DNA of 64,000 nt from Tillus elongatus (taxonomy: Eukaryota; Arthropoda; Insecta; Coleoptera; Cleridae), in assembly GCA_964006375.1 (NCBI GenBank), contig OZ023264.1:10736225-10800224 (forward strand). Direction: 5' to 3'. The position numbers and the translations under genes were made by a program. Below, piece by piece: positions 1-10,929 of this stretch (position 1 is its first letter; every line of letters begins with the position of its first letter). The notes below the pieces were generated by a model that saw nothing but the letters and a program-made list of their open reading frames with translations, was not told the origin of the DNA and made no database searches.

Positions 1-75
1 TTTATATACTTTTTATTACTTTAGAGACGACTGAAACGAGAGAAATAGGCCTGTAGTTGCTAGGGAGCGCTTTGG
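1..75 (-). pseudogene. Non-LTR retrotransposon RT fragment, inverted
   Basis: Read on the minus strand, this stretch encodes KALPSNYRPISLVSVVSK, the conserved RT segment also found at 46380-46430 (KALPCNYRPISLLSVASK). It belongs to the same Jockey/CR1-like family as the 45-47 kb element. It lies in inverted orientation to the endonuclease piece that follows at 115-542, so the locus is scrambled. It runs off the left edge of the window. Confidence 0.5.
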
Positions 76-114
76 AATATATGTGGCCTAAATTCTAACC
101 TGAACTCCGTCCAC

Positions 115-542
115 CATTTCCTCCAGGCTAATAGGCCCCAACTCCTCTTCCTCACCGAAACCCAAATCACTGCCAAAACAGCCACTAATCACCCTTCACC
201 CTAATTTCCTGTGGTATGAGCTCCTTACTTCCTTTAGATTGCATTGAGGTGTGTGCGCATACGTCCGTAGCAATCTACCCTGCACCCGACTCCCCAATTT
301 AGAAGCTGGAGGAGTAAACATACTTTGGTTGAAACTCTCTCCCAGGGCTGCAGCTAAATTCATCTGTTGCATTTACCGGTCACCTTCTGACAACACCTTT
401 GTCCATCTCGTCGACTACGCTTCTGAGAAAACCGACTATCTGATTTCTGAATATCCTTCCTCCGAGATCACTATTCTTGGTGACTTCAATGTCCACGAAC
501 CACGTAGCTACTTGTATCGAAGGGAGGCTTTGACGACATTAA
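115..542 (+). pseudogene. Non-LTR retrotransposon endonuclease (EEP) fragment
   Basis: The translation contains the early LTETQ motif of apurinic-like endonucleases near 150-165. Further on come CCIYRSPSD and, at about 475-500, ILGDFNVH, the strand carrying catalytic Asp and Asn residues in EEP nucleases. A second copy of the same sequence starts at 45104. The domain nicks target DNA for target-primed reverse transcription. The frame is broken around 200-250, and the C-terminal half of the domain is replaced at about 505 by unrelated sequence. This is a dead fragment of a Jockey/CR1-like element. Confidence 0.6.
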
Positions 543-858
543 ATAATGTAAAATTCTTGTGACTTGTACTCGACTGACAACTAAACTGGAAAGCACATAT
601 TGAATATTTATCGTCGAAAATTAGCTCATTCAGTTATGCTCTAAGAATGATATCGACATTGGTTGATCTGAAGGCATGTATAGCTTACTTCTCATACGCC
701 CATTCTCGCCTTAGTTATGAATTTATATTTTGGGGTGCATCTGTCAAAGTGTCCAGAATCTTCATTTTGCAAAAGGCCTGCTTGCGGCAAATTTTTGATA
801 TGAAATCGTTTGAATCATGGAGAACAATATTCAAAGTGCATGGTATTCTAATTGTTCC

Positions 859-942
<84 letters not shown>

Positions 943-1570
943 AAGTGCACGCTTTGTGGGGGAAAACCAGGATATTTTGAGTGAATGTTGGGTTAATCAT
1001 ACCTATCCAACTGGATGCGCTCTAAATGAACAGTATACGTTACCACAAGTAACTAGTACAATGGTGCATAGAAGTGTTGTCGTAAACTCGCTAAGAATCT
1101 TCAATAGGTTGCCTGTCAATTTGACACGACTACCACCAAAACAGTTTAAAATTAGACTAAAAAAGTCCTTGTGTGAGTCAGTTTTCTACGATTTACAAGA
1201 GTTCCTAGACTGTAGTTTTGGGAGCGATATTTGCAGAGGCAGGTTATGTTCTTTTTTTGGACTTGCTTTGTGTGGTCTGCTGTTTTTGCGTTTGATTTTT
1301 GCATATATGGTTAAATACACCTTGTGCTTTTATTTGCTTTTATTTAAGAATATATTATGTATGCGATTGTTTTTGTAGTTTTTAGATGTTTTGTGAGTTA
1401 ATTTTATCACTGAAGTTTAGATTTTAATATTTTATGATTGGATTGATTTATTGATCATCTACTAACTTGTGGTCTGTTGTGGTGTTTTTTTTTTGTTGGT
1501 TTTTTACTGTGACGTGCTCTATGTACTTGATTGTGTATTGTGGTGAGCGAATCTATAAAGTAAATATAGC
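543..1570 (+). pseudogene. C-terminal part of a Jockey/CR1-like RT, split by (TA)n
   Basis: The plus strand encodes the thumb and C-terminus of a non-LTR reverse transcriptase. VKFL-LVLD-QLNWKAHIEYL appears at 548-605, then YFSYAHSRLSYEFIFWG at about 680-735. The usual tail (FNRLPVNLTRL, FKIRLKKSL, FYDLQEFL) lies at about 1100-1210. A pure (TA)n tract of 75 bp sits inside the reading frame and does not close it, because TA repeats read as Tyr-Ile. Two stop codons lie near 562-575. The low-complexity tail ends near 1570 with a short A/T-rich 3' end. Neighbouring elements also end abruptly here. Confidence 0.6.
864..938. repeat. (TA)n microsatellite inside RT coding sequence
   Basis: This is an uninterrupted TA dinucleotide run of about 37 units. 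It lacks the flanking blocks typical of the TA-core elements elsewhere in the window, so it looks like a local expansion within an older non-LTR ORF. Confidence 0.95.
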
Positions 1571-1575
1571 TTAAA

Positions 1576-1930
1576 CACCTGTATCTAAATGTGTAAAAGT
1601 GGAAGATCTTGATCATATATTCTTAGAGTGCCCAATCCACGCATAGATTTATACAAAGAAATACATAATACAGACATTACAGTTCCATTTAGTATTAAAA
1701 TAAGTACAAATTGCCTCTTTAAATTATAATAATATAAATATATCATCACTTAGCTTCATTCTATGACCCCTACTGTCTATAACTTGAGTGCTACAGACTT
1801 AAAGCAAGAGGACTCATTCAATATCTTCAATCTTCAGTTGTTTAAAGCCTTAAGCATCGGACCCTTCGTATTGCCATTTACAAATAACTGACTATAAACC
1901 AGAACAGAGAAAAATCGAGACCATAACATG
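1576..1930 (+). pseudogene. Possible non-LTR element 3' zinc-binding tail
   Basis: The plus strand reads VSKCVKVEDLDHIFLECPIHA at about 1582-1645. This resembles the Cys-His-Cys tail (C-E-HxxLECP) at the C-terminus of RNase H-bearing or Jockey-like non-LTR polyproteins. The rest is degraded. It may be a tail without its body. Nothing recognisable follows from 1930 to 2640. Confidence 0.35.
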
Positions 1931-2640
1931 GTCGAGAGCACGGCAGATTATGATCTTACCCCCAATAAGCTGGCGAATTTTTAGAAGAGACAGACGCCAC
2001 AAACCAAGAAGAAGCAATAGAGAACCTGTAACTGTAATTCAATTTCTGGCACTTGTAGCGAAATACGTGTGTAATATTTGTTTCAATAAGTCTATAAATA
2101 AAAAAAATGTACTGGAAAATCTAGGCAATAATTTTTTAGTGTGGGCGAAAATAGTTAAGGATCAAAACAGTTGCCGCGTCGAGGATTTTTGGTTACTGAA
2201 ATAATTAATTTAAAAGTAGTGTATTGTTTAACCTCTAGTATTTTGGTCCTCATACTTACTACTTCCACATTGTCAAAATTTAAAACAGCCAGTGTCAAAT
2301 GTGTCCCAAATCTATGATCGATTATTATCATCAATATACAAAAAGTCCTCATACCATAGAGAACATTTAGAGCAGAATTGGAATCATCTGATTTTGATAG
2401 TTTCGAAAAGTTTTTCCTAATTGAAAGCGATGTAAGCAGTTTATATGCTACGGACTCTGTAAAAATATATTTTCATTATTACCATTAGATAAGGTTATTA
2501 TTGTTGTCATACCTACTTTGTGATACCTTCTCTCCCAACTGTTCTTCGACCAGATGGTCATATATTGTGGATATAAGTAAAAGAATAACGATTGCAGCAG
2601 AAACCGCGCTGAAATATAAAAAAATCTTAAATATATTATA
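1931..2640. other. Unassigned AT-rich DNA
   Basis: Short ORFs here have no recognisable motif. No repeat shared with the rest of the window was seen. Confidence 0.5.
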
Positions 2641-2647
2641 GAAAAGT

Positions 2648-3305
2648 CTGGACGCAGCAAGTGCGTTATGGTAGTGAATTTTCATAAAAATATTTTTTAA
2701 GGGAAATATATTTTTTAAGACATCTTGCATCAAATTTGGTAACCAGTATGACCTATATACGAGAAACAATGTACCACATTGCATCAAAATAACTCTACTC
2801 TTTCAAAATATACAAAAATCTTCGGCAAATAAACTTAAAATGTGCCTAAAAAAAACTGGTTTCCTGGCCAACGAACTAACCTTTGGTTAATAGTAAATTA
2901 AGCTATCGAAAGAAACATTTTATGAAAAATCGCTACCATACCGCACTCGCTGAGTCTCGAATTTATTTTCTTAAAAAGATGCACTATCTTTCGATGGAAA
3001 TGCAAAAATTGCAGTAATATAAGGCGTAATAAGTAAAAATTGGATCACCAGCGACTTATGGGCCATTCTGTGATTGTAAAAATAATTTTATAAGATGAAG
3101 CTCCAGACATCGTATAATTAACATATACAATTTTTCTCATATCTTGTATAATTATGGATATATTGAGACTTAGAAATACGTCACCCTGTCTATATAAAAA
3201 CAGATAAAAACTGAAACTAACCCGGATATGGGTTCTATGGGGCCTACTTCGCGCTCATTTCAAGAAATCTTTTCAAAATTCAAAAGTTACTAAAATTGTA
3301 GCCAA
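2648..3305 (-). mobile_element. TA-core element, truncated, without its TA tract
   Basis: It begins with the family end CTGGACGCAGCAAGTGCGTT and the matching inverted repeat ends near 2958, giving a 310-bp inverted-repeat module. Then come the internal block shared with 34.6, 40.2 and 62.5 kb and the right-hand block with CCCGGATATGGGTTCT near 3220. The (TA)n that normally joins these blocks is missing. The terminal AGTGAATTTT hairpin is degenerate (AGTTACTAAAATTG). Confidence 0.6.
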
Positions 3306-3649
3306 CTCTACGAGTAAAATTGTGATGGCCAAAAATAAACATGAATGTAAGAAGAAGAGCATGCCTATATTTGTATTACACATGTCAGAAAACAAAATAC
3401 TTATTTACATGTCACTTCGAAAGTAGATCTAACATTTGTCAAAATAATTTGTCAGTTGAATATGACATGTACTGTTGCCATGGACTATTATGCACTATTG
3501 TATTACGCCTTATAAGAATCTTGTTTTTTTTTGTGGAGTACAAAGCTTATTTTACTGTTTTATTATTTTTCGATGCCTAAACCTGAAATGGTTTTCGTCT
3601 CATTTAACGTTGTTTTATTATAGCGTACAAAGTACAAAGTATATAATAT

Positions 3650-3658
3650 GTATATATG

Positions 3659-3756
<98 letters not shown>
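3650..3756. repeat. (TA)n microsatellite
   Basis: A TA run of roughly 100 bp, preceded by TATG/TATA variants. The flanks are not those of a full TA-core element. It abuts the broken end of the Tigger-like pseudogene. Confidence 0.95.
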
Positions 3757-3757
<1 letters not shown>

Positions 3758-3784
3758 GCACAATGAAGAATTGTGAGCCATTAT

Positions 3785-4383
3785 TTAGAGAGTTTCCCTC
3801 CTATAAACTTCCTTCTTGAATGCTAGCGTTTTATTGGGTGGTGCTCGAAAATAAAGTCCCGTTTCATCAGCGTTGTAAATGCCTTCTGGTTTATAACCTA
3901 ACAATAAGGATGGAATATTGTGAAGGAACTGGTTAACGTCCTCTCGATTAACACTCGCGACTTCCCCTGACACACTCTTAAAACTAATGTCATGCCGGGC
4001 CCGAAACTTATTTAACCAACCGTCTGAAGCACTAAAGTTTTCACACCCTATCTGTGTTGCAATTTCCTTTCCTTTCGAATTCAACAATGGTCCAGAAACT
4101 GGCACGGATTTATTTCTAGCTCTGACAAACCACCCGTAACACAATTTATCTATACTAGCTCCTTCTGTTTTGAGAAAACTTCTCTTTTGGTTAACATCAA
4201 TGCCAGAATGCCGTTTAGCTGTAATGCCGTCTTTTTTCTTTACTACGTCGGCTGCTTGTGTTTTTCCATGTTAAATCGTTCAGCTAAAGCACGTGCATAT
4301 GGTTTTTCTTCATCCTAAGCGTTTATTATTTGCATCTTCTCCTTTAGCGTTAAAATACTTCTCTTCTTCGCTTTACTGGTCAT
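3785..4383 (-). pseudogene. Tigger/pogo-type (CENP-B-like) transposase, truncated
   Basis: The minus strand starts MTSKAKKRSILTLKEKMQII, a pipsqueak-type helix-turn-helix as found in Tigger and CENP-B proteins. After a stop (TAG at about 4318) and a frameshift near 4265 it continues with the Tc5-type second DNA-binding domain (GWFVRARNKSV, SDGWLNKFRARHDI). It then reaches the start of the DDE domain with IYNADETGLYFRAPP, whose Asp would be the first catalytic residue. The protein stops at 3785, so the other two catalytic acids are lost. A family protein is usually 450-600 residues; about 200 remain. The missing end abuts a TA microsatellite. Confidence 0.8.
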
Positions 4384-4631
4384 TTTTGTGTAAGCTAAAA
4401 ATAAACCACGAAGCTGAATCTTGCCGATCGGGTCGCTGTCACGTATCAGTCCTTATCGTATGTATTAATTAATAATAATGAATAAAATAGTGTTTAGTTA
4501 CTTGTTTAATTTCGTTCTTTATTTGCTTGTGGTCAATAGGAGAAACAACACACAAATGATTTTATTTCTCTGAATGCTAAGGAAGTCGTATGACGGTGAT
4601 TAACTGAAATTACTGTAAGCTATGAATAAAC

Positions 4632-4905
4632 CGACAATTATTGTCGCCCAGAGCTCGTCGGCGTTGGCAGGGACTTCCCCGGCGGGAGCATCCGCACGTA
4701 ATGGTGGGGCTATGCCTTATTCCGGCGACGGATCGACGGCCCAGTGACGGAGAGGACAGGACAGGACACTGACTTGAGGCTACGCATCAGAGTGCGTTTT
4801 GCTTTGCTATCTTTAACCGTGTGACGTATTTCTATGTAATACATAATTCTTTGAATAAACACCTTGTACACGGCTTTGAGTCTGATTACCGTCTTTTATT
4901 ACATC
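4632..4905 (+). repeat. LTR-like or GC-richer repeat (possible solo LTR)
   Basis: This patch is clearly less AT-rich than its surroundings. It starts with TGTCGCCC and contains AATAAA near 4853 followed by a short stretch ending ACA, an arrangement expected of an LTR with its poly(A) signal. No matching second LTR, primer binding site or clear target duplication was seen, so the call is tentative. Confidence 0.25.
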
Positions 4906-5173
4906 ATATCTGTTCTCCTATTGTATGCACAGTAGAGCGTCGCGTCCACCTATGGGAAATTTTCTCCTCAGAGTTACCAGACAACCTATCTAATCTATGA
5001 ACTTGATTGATGCTATGAAGAGGACAGACATTGCTTGAGAAATCTAAATTACTAAGGAACGGCATATAATGTGTAAGGTGGAACACTTTTTTTAAAGCGA
5101 TGACACACAAATCCACTTATTAGAATTAAATCAGTTTTAATGCAAAAAAAATTAATAAAACAAAAGTACTTAC

Positions 5174-5391
5174 TAGAAAGAAACATCAAGGTAATCTAGA
5201 TTTTCTCTTTCATGCTCTGTTTGACATCCGGCCTCGAAAACTGCAGCCTTATAGGTCACATTTATGCCAAATCTGGCTGGCTCCATGTCTTTGTCTAATG
5301 CTCCTTGCAGATCCTGTAATGTACAAGACTCAGGAATACACCATCCCATAAATATCTTGTTTCTCTGGATCTGGGACGGGTCGCCATGATA
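5174..5391 (-). CDS. Exon of an NRF-6-like membrane acyltransferase (NRF domain, part 2)
   Basis: This 218-nt exon reads YHGDPSQIQRNKIFMGWCIP, then ESCTLQDLQGAL, and ends at LDYLDVSF plus two bases. The WCIPESC-DL pattern matches the second half of the NRF domain, the extracellular cysteine-rich N-terminal part of 'nose resistant to fluoxetine' proteins. These are multi-pass acyltransferase-3 proteins linked in worms to yolk and drug uptake. The acceptor is TTGCAG at 5397-5392 and the donor GTAAGT at 5173-5168. Entry phase is 0, matching the exit phase of the exon at 36721-36932. It leaves in phase 2, so the apparent TAG stop spans the junction. The polypyrimidine tract is poor (a run of A). 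Later exons for the membrane acyltransferase domain are not visible and probably lie beyond position 1. Confidence 0.8.
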
Positions 5392-5479
5392 CTGCAACAC
5401 ATTTTTTTTATAATTATATGCGATATACGTGCAGTTGCCACTATCCTAACATATTGAGGAAAAAAAAATACTACTGATA

Positions 5480-5631
5480 AAATTTGGTAGGTACCTTCCT
5501 TTTGTAAGTGGCTTGGATAATTCGTTATTCAGGAAGATCGGAGTAGTTTTTCCTGAAAAATTTTGGGTTTTCTTTCGAAAAATTTTTGTATCACTGAAAA
5601 TCACAAAGCTGTGGCAACCAAAGAGGTATGG
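5480..5631 (+). repeat. TA-core element block, left part, interrupted
   Basis: Sequence homologous to 63540-63690 (TTGGTAGGTACC, AAGTGGCTTGGATAA). It stops at CTGTGGCAACCA, where the foldback element begins. The same block resumes at about 9232, so an older repeat was split by the insertion. Confidence 0.6.
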
Positions 5632-7255
5632 TCATTTTGGGATCACCACTTTTTTTAGCGACCACGAATGAAACTAGCATACTTTGATATTACCTCATAC
5701 AACATATGTAACAGTGGTAAAAAAATATTTCAAAAGTGCATCGGAGCCGAGATATACAGGGTGATTCATTAGGTAACCGACATTCATATCTCGGTAACTA
5801 TGGCAGCTAGAGCTTTGGGGAAAAATCTGTTCGAAAGGGTTTTTCAGGTACAATTCAGATAATATTTTTTTATTTTCTTATTCTTGCCACCAGATGGCGG
5901 TTTTTTGGATGAAACTTTTTGAAGGCTGTTATCTCAAAATATTCCTATTACAATGTTATCTTTTTTACTTTTCCTGAAACCCCGAGTCTTGTTCTATATT
6001 ATTTACGAACCTCTTATACAATGTGTTCACGAGTATCCTTTAGAATAGCTATCTCCGTCATTATTAGAGCTACAATGTGATTCAAATGTGGAAAGTTGTC
6101 CAGTTTTTCACGAGCATCTTGATTCTGACGCAAAAAAAAACAATTGCGCTTCAATTTGCTGAGGTTGACATATTGAGTTTATTTTTCTAAGTGGAACGCT
6201 AGGTATTTTCCCGGCTAGCTCAACTGCAAATTCGATTGTCCATTTTATGATGCTAACACGTTTTAGTCGATTCTGAATACCAGTGATATCTAGATCTGGA
6301 TATGCTTGTTCGCGGGAATCGTTTACAATAGTCATCTCCGTTACTATTGGAACTACAATGTGGTTCAAATGGGGAAAGTTGTTTAACTTTTCACGTGTAT
6401 CTCGATTCCGACTTAAAAAAAGCATCTGCGAAGATAAATCTCGAAGGGGTATGGTCATTTTACATTTGGTTTTGGGATGATCACTTTTAGTGGCCACAAA
6501 TAAAACTAGCATGCCTTGATAGTACCTCACACAACATATGTAATAGCGGTAAAAAATATTTGAAAAGTGCATCTAAGCCATGATGTACAGAGTAATTCAT
6601 TAGGTGAGCGACATTCATATCTCGGTAACTATGGCAACAAGAGCTTCGGGAAAAACATTCGAAAGGTTTTTTCCAGTGCAACTATGGTAATCTTTTTTTC
6701 TTTTCTTTTCTTATTCTTGCCACCAGATGGCACTTTGTCGGGTTAAACGTTTTGAAAGCTGTTATCTCAAAATATTTGTATTACAATGTTATCTTTTTTT
6801 AACTTTCTCTGAAATCCCTAATCTTGTTATATATTTTTGTCTGAGTTTCGACCCCCCCTTATATTAAGGATGATAAAAGGGTTGATGTTATTCAAAAGTT
6901 GATTGATACAAGTTGGTAATCTTCTACTTTAGACCCATCATCAGTAAAATTGTGTTGACAAGTCCAACATAATGACCTTTAAATTAGTTATGGCTCTCAT
7001 TTGAAAAATCAAAAAAGTTGATGATGATTCTTGAAAAACGAGACGTCAGAACTCGGTTTTGATACCATTTTCAAATACTACTGTCAAAAGTGCTTTTAGA
7101 AAGTGAAGTCTGAATTTGCATATTTTAGTGAATTTTTATTAAAAAAATTCACTAATAGAGAGGTATCGATGGTGAGACTTTGCAAAAATTCTTTCAAATG
7201 AGCGCGAATTAGGACACCTAGAACCCATATCCGGGGTCAGTTTGAATTTTTATAT

Positions 7256-7336
<81 letters not shown>

Positions 7337-9219
7337 TGATAACTCAAAAAATAATTAACCGATTTAGATGAAACTCGGCAAGTGCCTTTCTTTTATTAAT
7401 GACTTGGATGAGTTCGTTGGCCAGGAAAATCGGACGGGGTTTTCCGGGAAAATTTTGAGTTTTCTTTAAAAAAAAATTTTTTTTTCCGAAAATTTCGATA
7501 AAATTTGGTCTACATATTGCTTTGGGAAATACCTAACTAGGTGCCAAAATTCAGCTTTCTAGGGTTACAGAAAATTGAGCTATTCAAATTTGAAACATTT
7601 ATGTTTAAATCATAAGTATGTGGTTGCTGTTGGTTAGTCAATGCTTCTATTATTGACTCATGAAATTCATTTGTAAGTTTCCGAGAAATGTCAATAATAC
7701 TGAATTCACTGATTGTTAATCATTGGAAGCATTTACGATTATATATAACCCTATTGTAATTTATTATCATTTATCACCTCTGTAGTATAATTATTTTTTC
7801 CTGACAACTCGCAGCGTTTTTAGTCAATTGTTGTTATTAATAGTCAATAGTTTCTTTCCGCATATACACACCTTCCATTGACTTATGCTTCTGCCGCTGT
7901 TACAGTCCTTTTATTTAGAGGTAGAGTTGTAACCACTCATACAAACAGTGTTTTTTAATCACGTGGCTGGGGAACTGACCGAATTCATTCCCAGTTGCTG
8001 TTGATTTACTCATATTCTCTTAATACGTTTGAAGATGTGGTGTCTACTTCATGCCAAGTCACTATTAACCGACTATTTATGAAATCAAATAAGTAAATTA
8101 AATCGATTGTCATAAAATATGTAGTGTATTAAGACAAGGGAAAAAGAAATAAAACATATATAACTGTGCACATTTTGATTATATTTTAGGGTGCTTGAGT
8201 GAGGTATTGTCACAGCATAATATCTTATTAAAGTTCATTTGTAAATAGGTTTAATTTTTATATGTTTTTTAGAAATGCAGAGGTTGTTACTCAAATGAGA
8301 AATTCAGACATAAACCTTTTGAATGTTTTTTTCTGAAGCTCTTGTTGCCATAGTTACCGAGATATGAATGTCGCTAACCTAATGAATCACCCTGTATATC
8401 ACGGCTACGATGCACTTTTCAATATTTTTTACCGCTATTACATATGTCGTGTCAGGTACTATCAAGGCATGCTAGTTTTATTTATGGACACTAAAAAAGT
8501 GATGATCCCAAAAACAAATGTAAAATGACCATACCCGTTCGATATTACTCCGCGCAAATCCTTTTTTTGACGTCAAAATCGAGATACACGTGAAAAGTTA
8601 AACAACTTTCCCCACTTGAACCACATTGTAGTACCACTAGTAACGGAGATGACTACTGTAAACGATTCCCGTGAACAAGCATATGCAGAATATAGATATC
8701 TCTGGAAGTATTTAGAATCGACTAGAACGTGTTAGCATCATAAAATGGACAATCGAATTTGCAGTTGAACTAGCCGGGAAAATACCTAGCACTTAGAAAA
8801 ATAAGCTCAATATGTCAACCTCAGCAATTCGATGCGCAATCAGTTTTTTTTTTGGCGTCAGAATCGAGATGCTCGTGAAAAGCTGGACAATTTTCCACAT
8901 TTGAATCACATTGTACCTCCAATAATGACGGAGATAGCTATTCTAAACGATTCCCGTGAACACTCTGTATAAGAGATTCGTAACTCATATAGAACAAGAC
9001 TCGGGGCTTCAGGAAAAGTAAAAAAAGATAACGTTGTAATAGGAATATTTTGAGACAACAGCCTTCAAAAAGTTTCATCCGAAAAAGCGCCATCTCTTTT
9101 TTTTACCACTGTTACATATATTGTATGAGGTACTATCAAAGTATGCTAGTTTTATTCGTGGCCGCTAAAAAAAGTGGTGATCCCAAAACCCAATGTAAAA
9201 TGACCATACCCCTTTGACT
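5632..9219. mobile_element. Foldback-like element with ~1 kb inverted arms
   Basis: The left arm (about 5632-6800) and right arm (about 8335-9219) are inverted copies. Both tips read GGTATGGTCATTTT followed by GGGATCACCACTTTTT. Each arm is built of two related subunits, with second tips at about 6448 and 8535. Shared landmarks include the TCATATCTCGGTAACTATGG segment and TTCTTGCCACCAGATGGC. Reading frames through the arms look like shadows, with no recognisable domain. A truncated TA-core element sits in the centre. Flanks at both ends belong to one older repeat, supporting insertion as a unit. No transposase was found. Confidence 0.6.
7126..8268 (+). mobile_element. TA-core element (long subfamily), 3'-truncated, nested
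   Basis: It starts with the AGTGAATTTTTATT hairpin, then the block with TATCCGGGGTCAGTTTG, a 70-bp (TA)n at 7258-7331, a second block, and about 700 bp shared nearly base for base with 13640-14400 and, inverted, 28220-28960. It ends at TTTAATTTTTATATGTTTT, exactly where the second (TA)n lies in the other two copies. Confidence 0.75.
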
Positions 9220-9231
9220 CGCAGCTTTATA

Positions 9232-9430
9232 CTGTTAACATTACCCTACATGCCAAAATTCAGATCTCTAAGTTGTAAGGAAAAAATAATTGGGTGTCGC
9301 TGATGACCATAGAACTGCACAAAACCAAAAGGTTTTGTGTGGATAATGAATCTATTGTATATTACAGACAAAATTAAGTTTTCTTGGCGCAAAAAGGTCA
9401 GGAAATAACAGAAAAATTATTTTGAAAATT
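9232..9430 (+). repeat. TA-core element block, right part of the interrupted copy
   Basis: TGCCAAAATTCAGATCTCTA and what follows correspond to 63730-63830. This is the continuation of the block at 5480-5631 on the far side of the foldback element. Confidence 0.55.
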
Positions 9431-9462
9431 GTATAGTTTTTCTTCTGAAAATTTTTTGTTTA

Positions 9463-9652
9463 GGTAGAAGATCGGGATCTAAGAAGTCCCAAAAAGCGAT
9501 GAAGATGAGATTTGTTGCAGAACGGCACTGTAGAATTGAACTGGCTTAAACACACGAGCGGTGTTTTAAGCAGAAGATTAGAAACTCGGGGTCCGAAGAA
9601 GCGAAGAAGATTAGATCTATCGTAGAACTGTAGCACTGAACTGGCTTAAACT
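9463..9652. repeat. Imperfect tandem duplication, two units
   Basis: Two diverged units of about 85-90 bp, each starting AGAAGAT and ending GAACTGGCTTAAAC, at 9463-9550 and 9572-9652. No coding sense was seen. Confidence 0.55.
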
Positions 9653-9799
9653 TCGTCTAAAAATTTACAATTTTTAGACGAACAACTTGAAAGAAATACG
9701 TGTTATGTAGAAGAAATGTCATAATAAATGTGTTTTACCAAGCCTGAAGTTACAGCTTCCAACTTCCACCATCATTGTCCTTCATTTTACTAAAAGATT

Positions 9800-10925
9800 T
9801 GCAGAAAATTCAGCTTAAATAGACCCCTGCTTTGATGATTTGGCAGCAGTTTCAGTTATAGGTTCTATAGTCTATACTTTTACGCGAATTTTCGTAGAAA
9901 AAAATCGTTATTGATAAGACCGCGACTTTAAAATTTTAAAAATATTTCTTCAAAGGACTGAGAACTAACGAAGTTTTCAAAAGTCTTGAAATCCTGATCT
10001 CGTCATAAGCGAATTTTTTCCACAAAAATCACCTAAAGAAAACGAGTGTAATTAAATTTTCTTTTTTTTTCACTGTCTATAAATATTATTTGTAAAAATA
10101 ATCTCATTTATTTTTTCTGAGCCTGATAGTTGTATGTTTAATTATTTTCCGATACAGAATAAAAAACTACCTTCAGAAATATTAAATGTAACAAAATTTA
10201 AATGACAATAACATAGCGGTATCAAATTTGACAAAAATCCTTTTTTTAAATAACAAAGTTATTGAACCATTTCGCGACTTTGTATTAACTCTGTAACTGT
10301 ATAAATTTCATTAAAAGAGTTCAAATTATAGAATCTGATTTTTGCGACATTTTAAAAAATACAAAAAGGATGTAACATTATATTGTGATAACACCTAGAA
10401 GTAAGTTCATAATTGATTATAATTTGATAGCTGTTGCATTACGATGTTTTGAATAAATATATGAAAACAAAAATACTTGTGTTAGGCTTTTAATCAACAA
10501 AAATTTTAAAAATAGACAAAAGTGAAAGTCGTAGACGCAAAATATTTTAATAAGCAATTTATTTGTTTACCTATTAACAACTAAACCACGTAATAATGAT
10601 TGTTTTTGCAAGAAACTATGCAGTTTTTCTAAGTTATTAATGTATTATAATCCATATAATTCAGTAATTACAGAATTACAGTGGAAAACAACCTTGGTTG
10701 GCGTATAATGTTTCCATTCTTCTTTCACGTTATTAATTGAAATGCAATTTATATTAAAATGCTGAGAAAAATATTATAAAAAATATGAGCTGTTATTTGC
10801 TGACTATCCAGGGAATTGATAACTTTTTAATTATATCTATAATTAATCTTGTTTATAAGATACATTTATTGTATTATTTTCTAAATACTTTATCTGTGGC
10901 CTGAAGTTTTCTACAAAAACTCGGT
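9800..10925. other. AT-rich intronic DNA, no feature seen
   Basis: No ORF with a recognisable motif, no long repeat and no TA-core hairpin end were found. It may be original intron sequence. Confidence 0.5.
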
Positions 10926-10929
10926 AGTA

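Noticed and set aside
4904..5116. Next exon of the NRF gene just downstream of 5174
   Set aside because: The reading frame lacks acyltransferase features and there is no acceptor in phase 2. The stretch follows the LTR-like repeat.
6108..6572. A 154-codon minus-strand ORF in the foldback arm as a transposase
   Set aside because: The same sequence in the opposite arm (8400-8900) has frameshifts and no catalytic motif is visible. It is probably a shadow.
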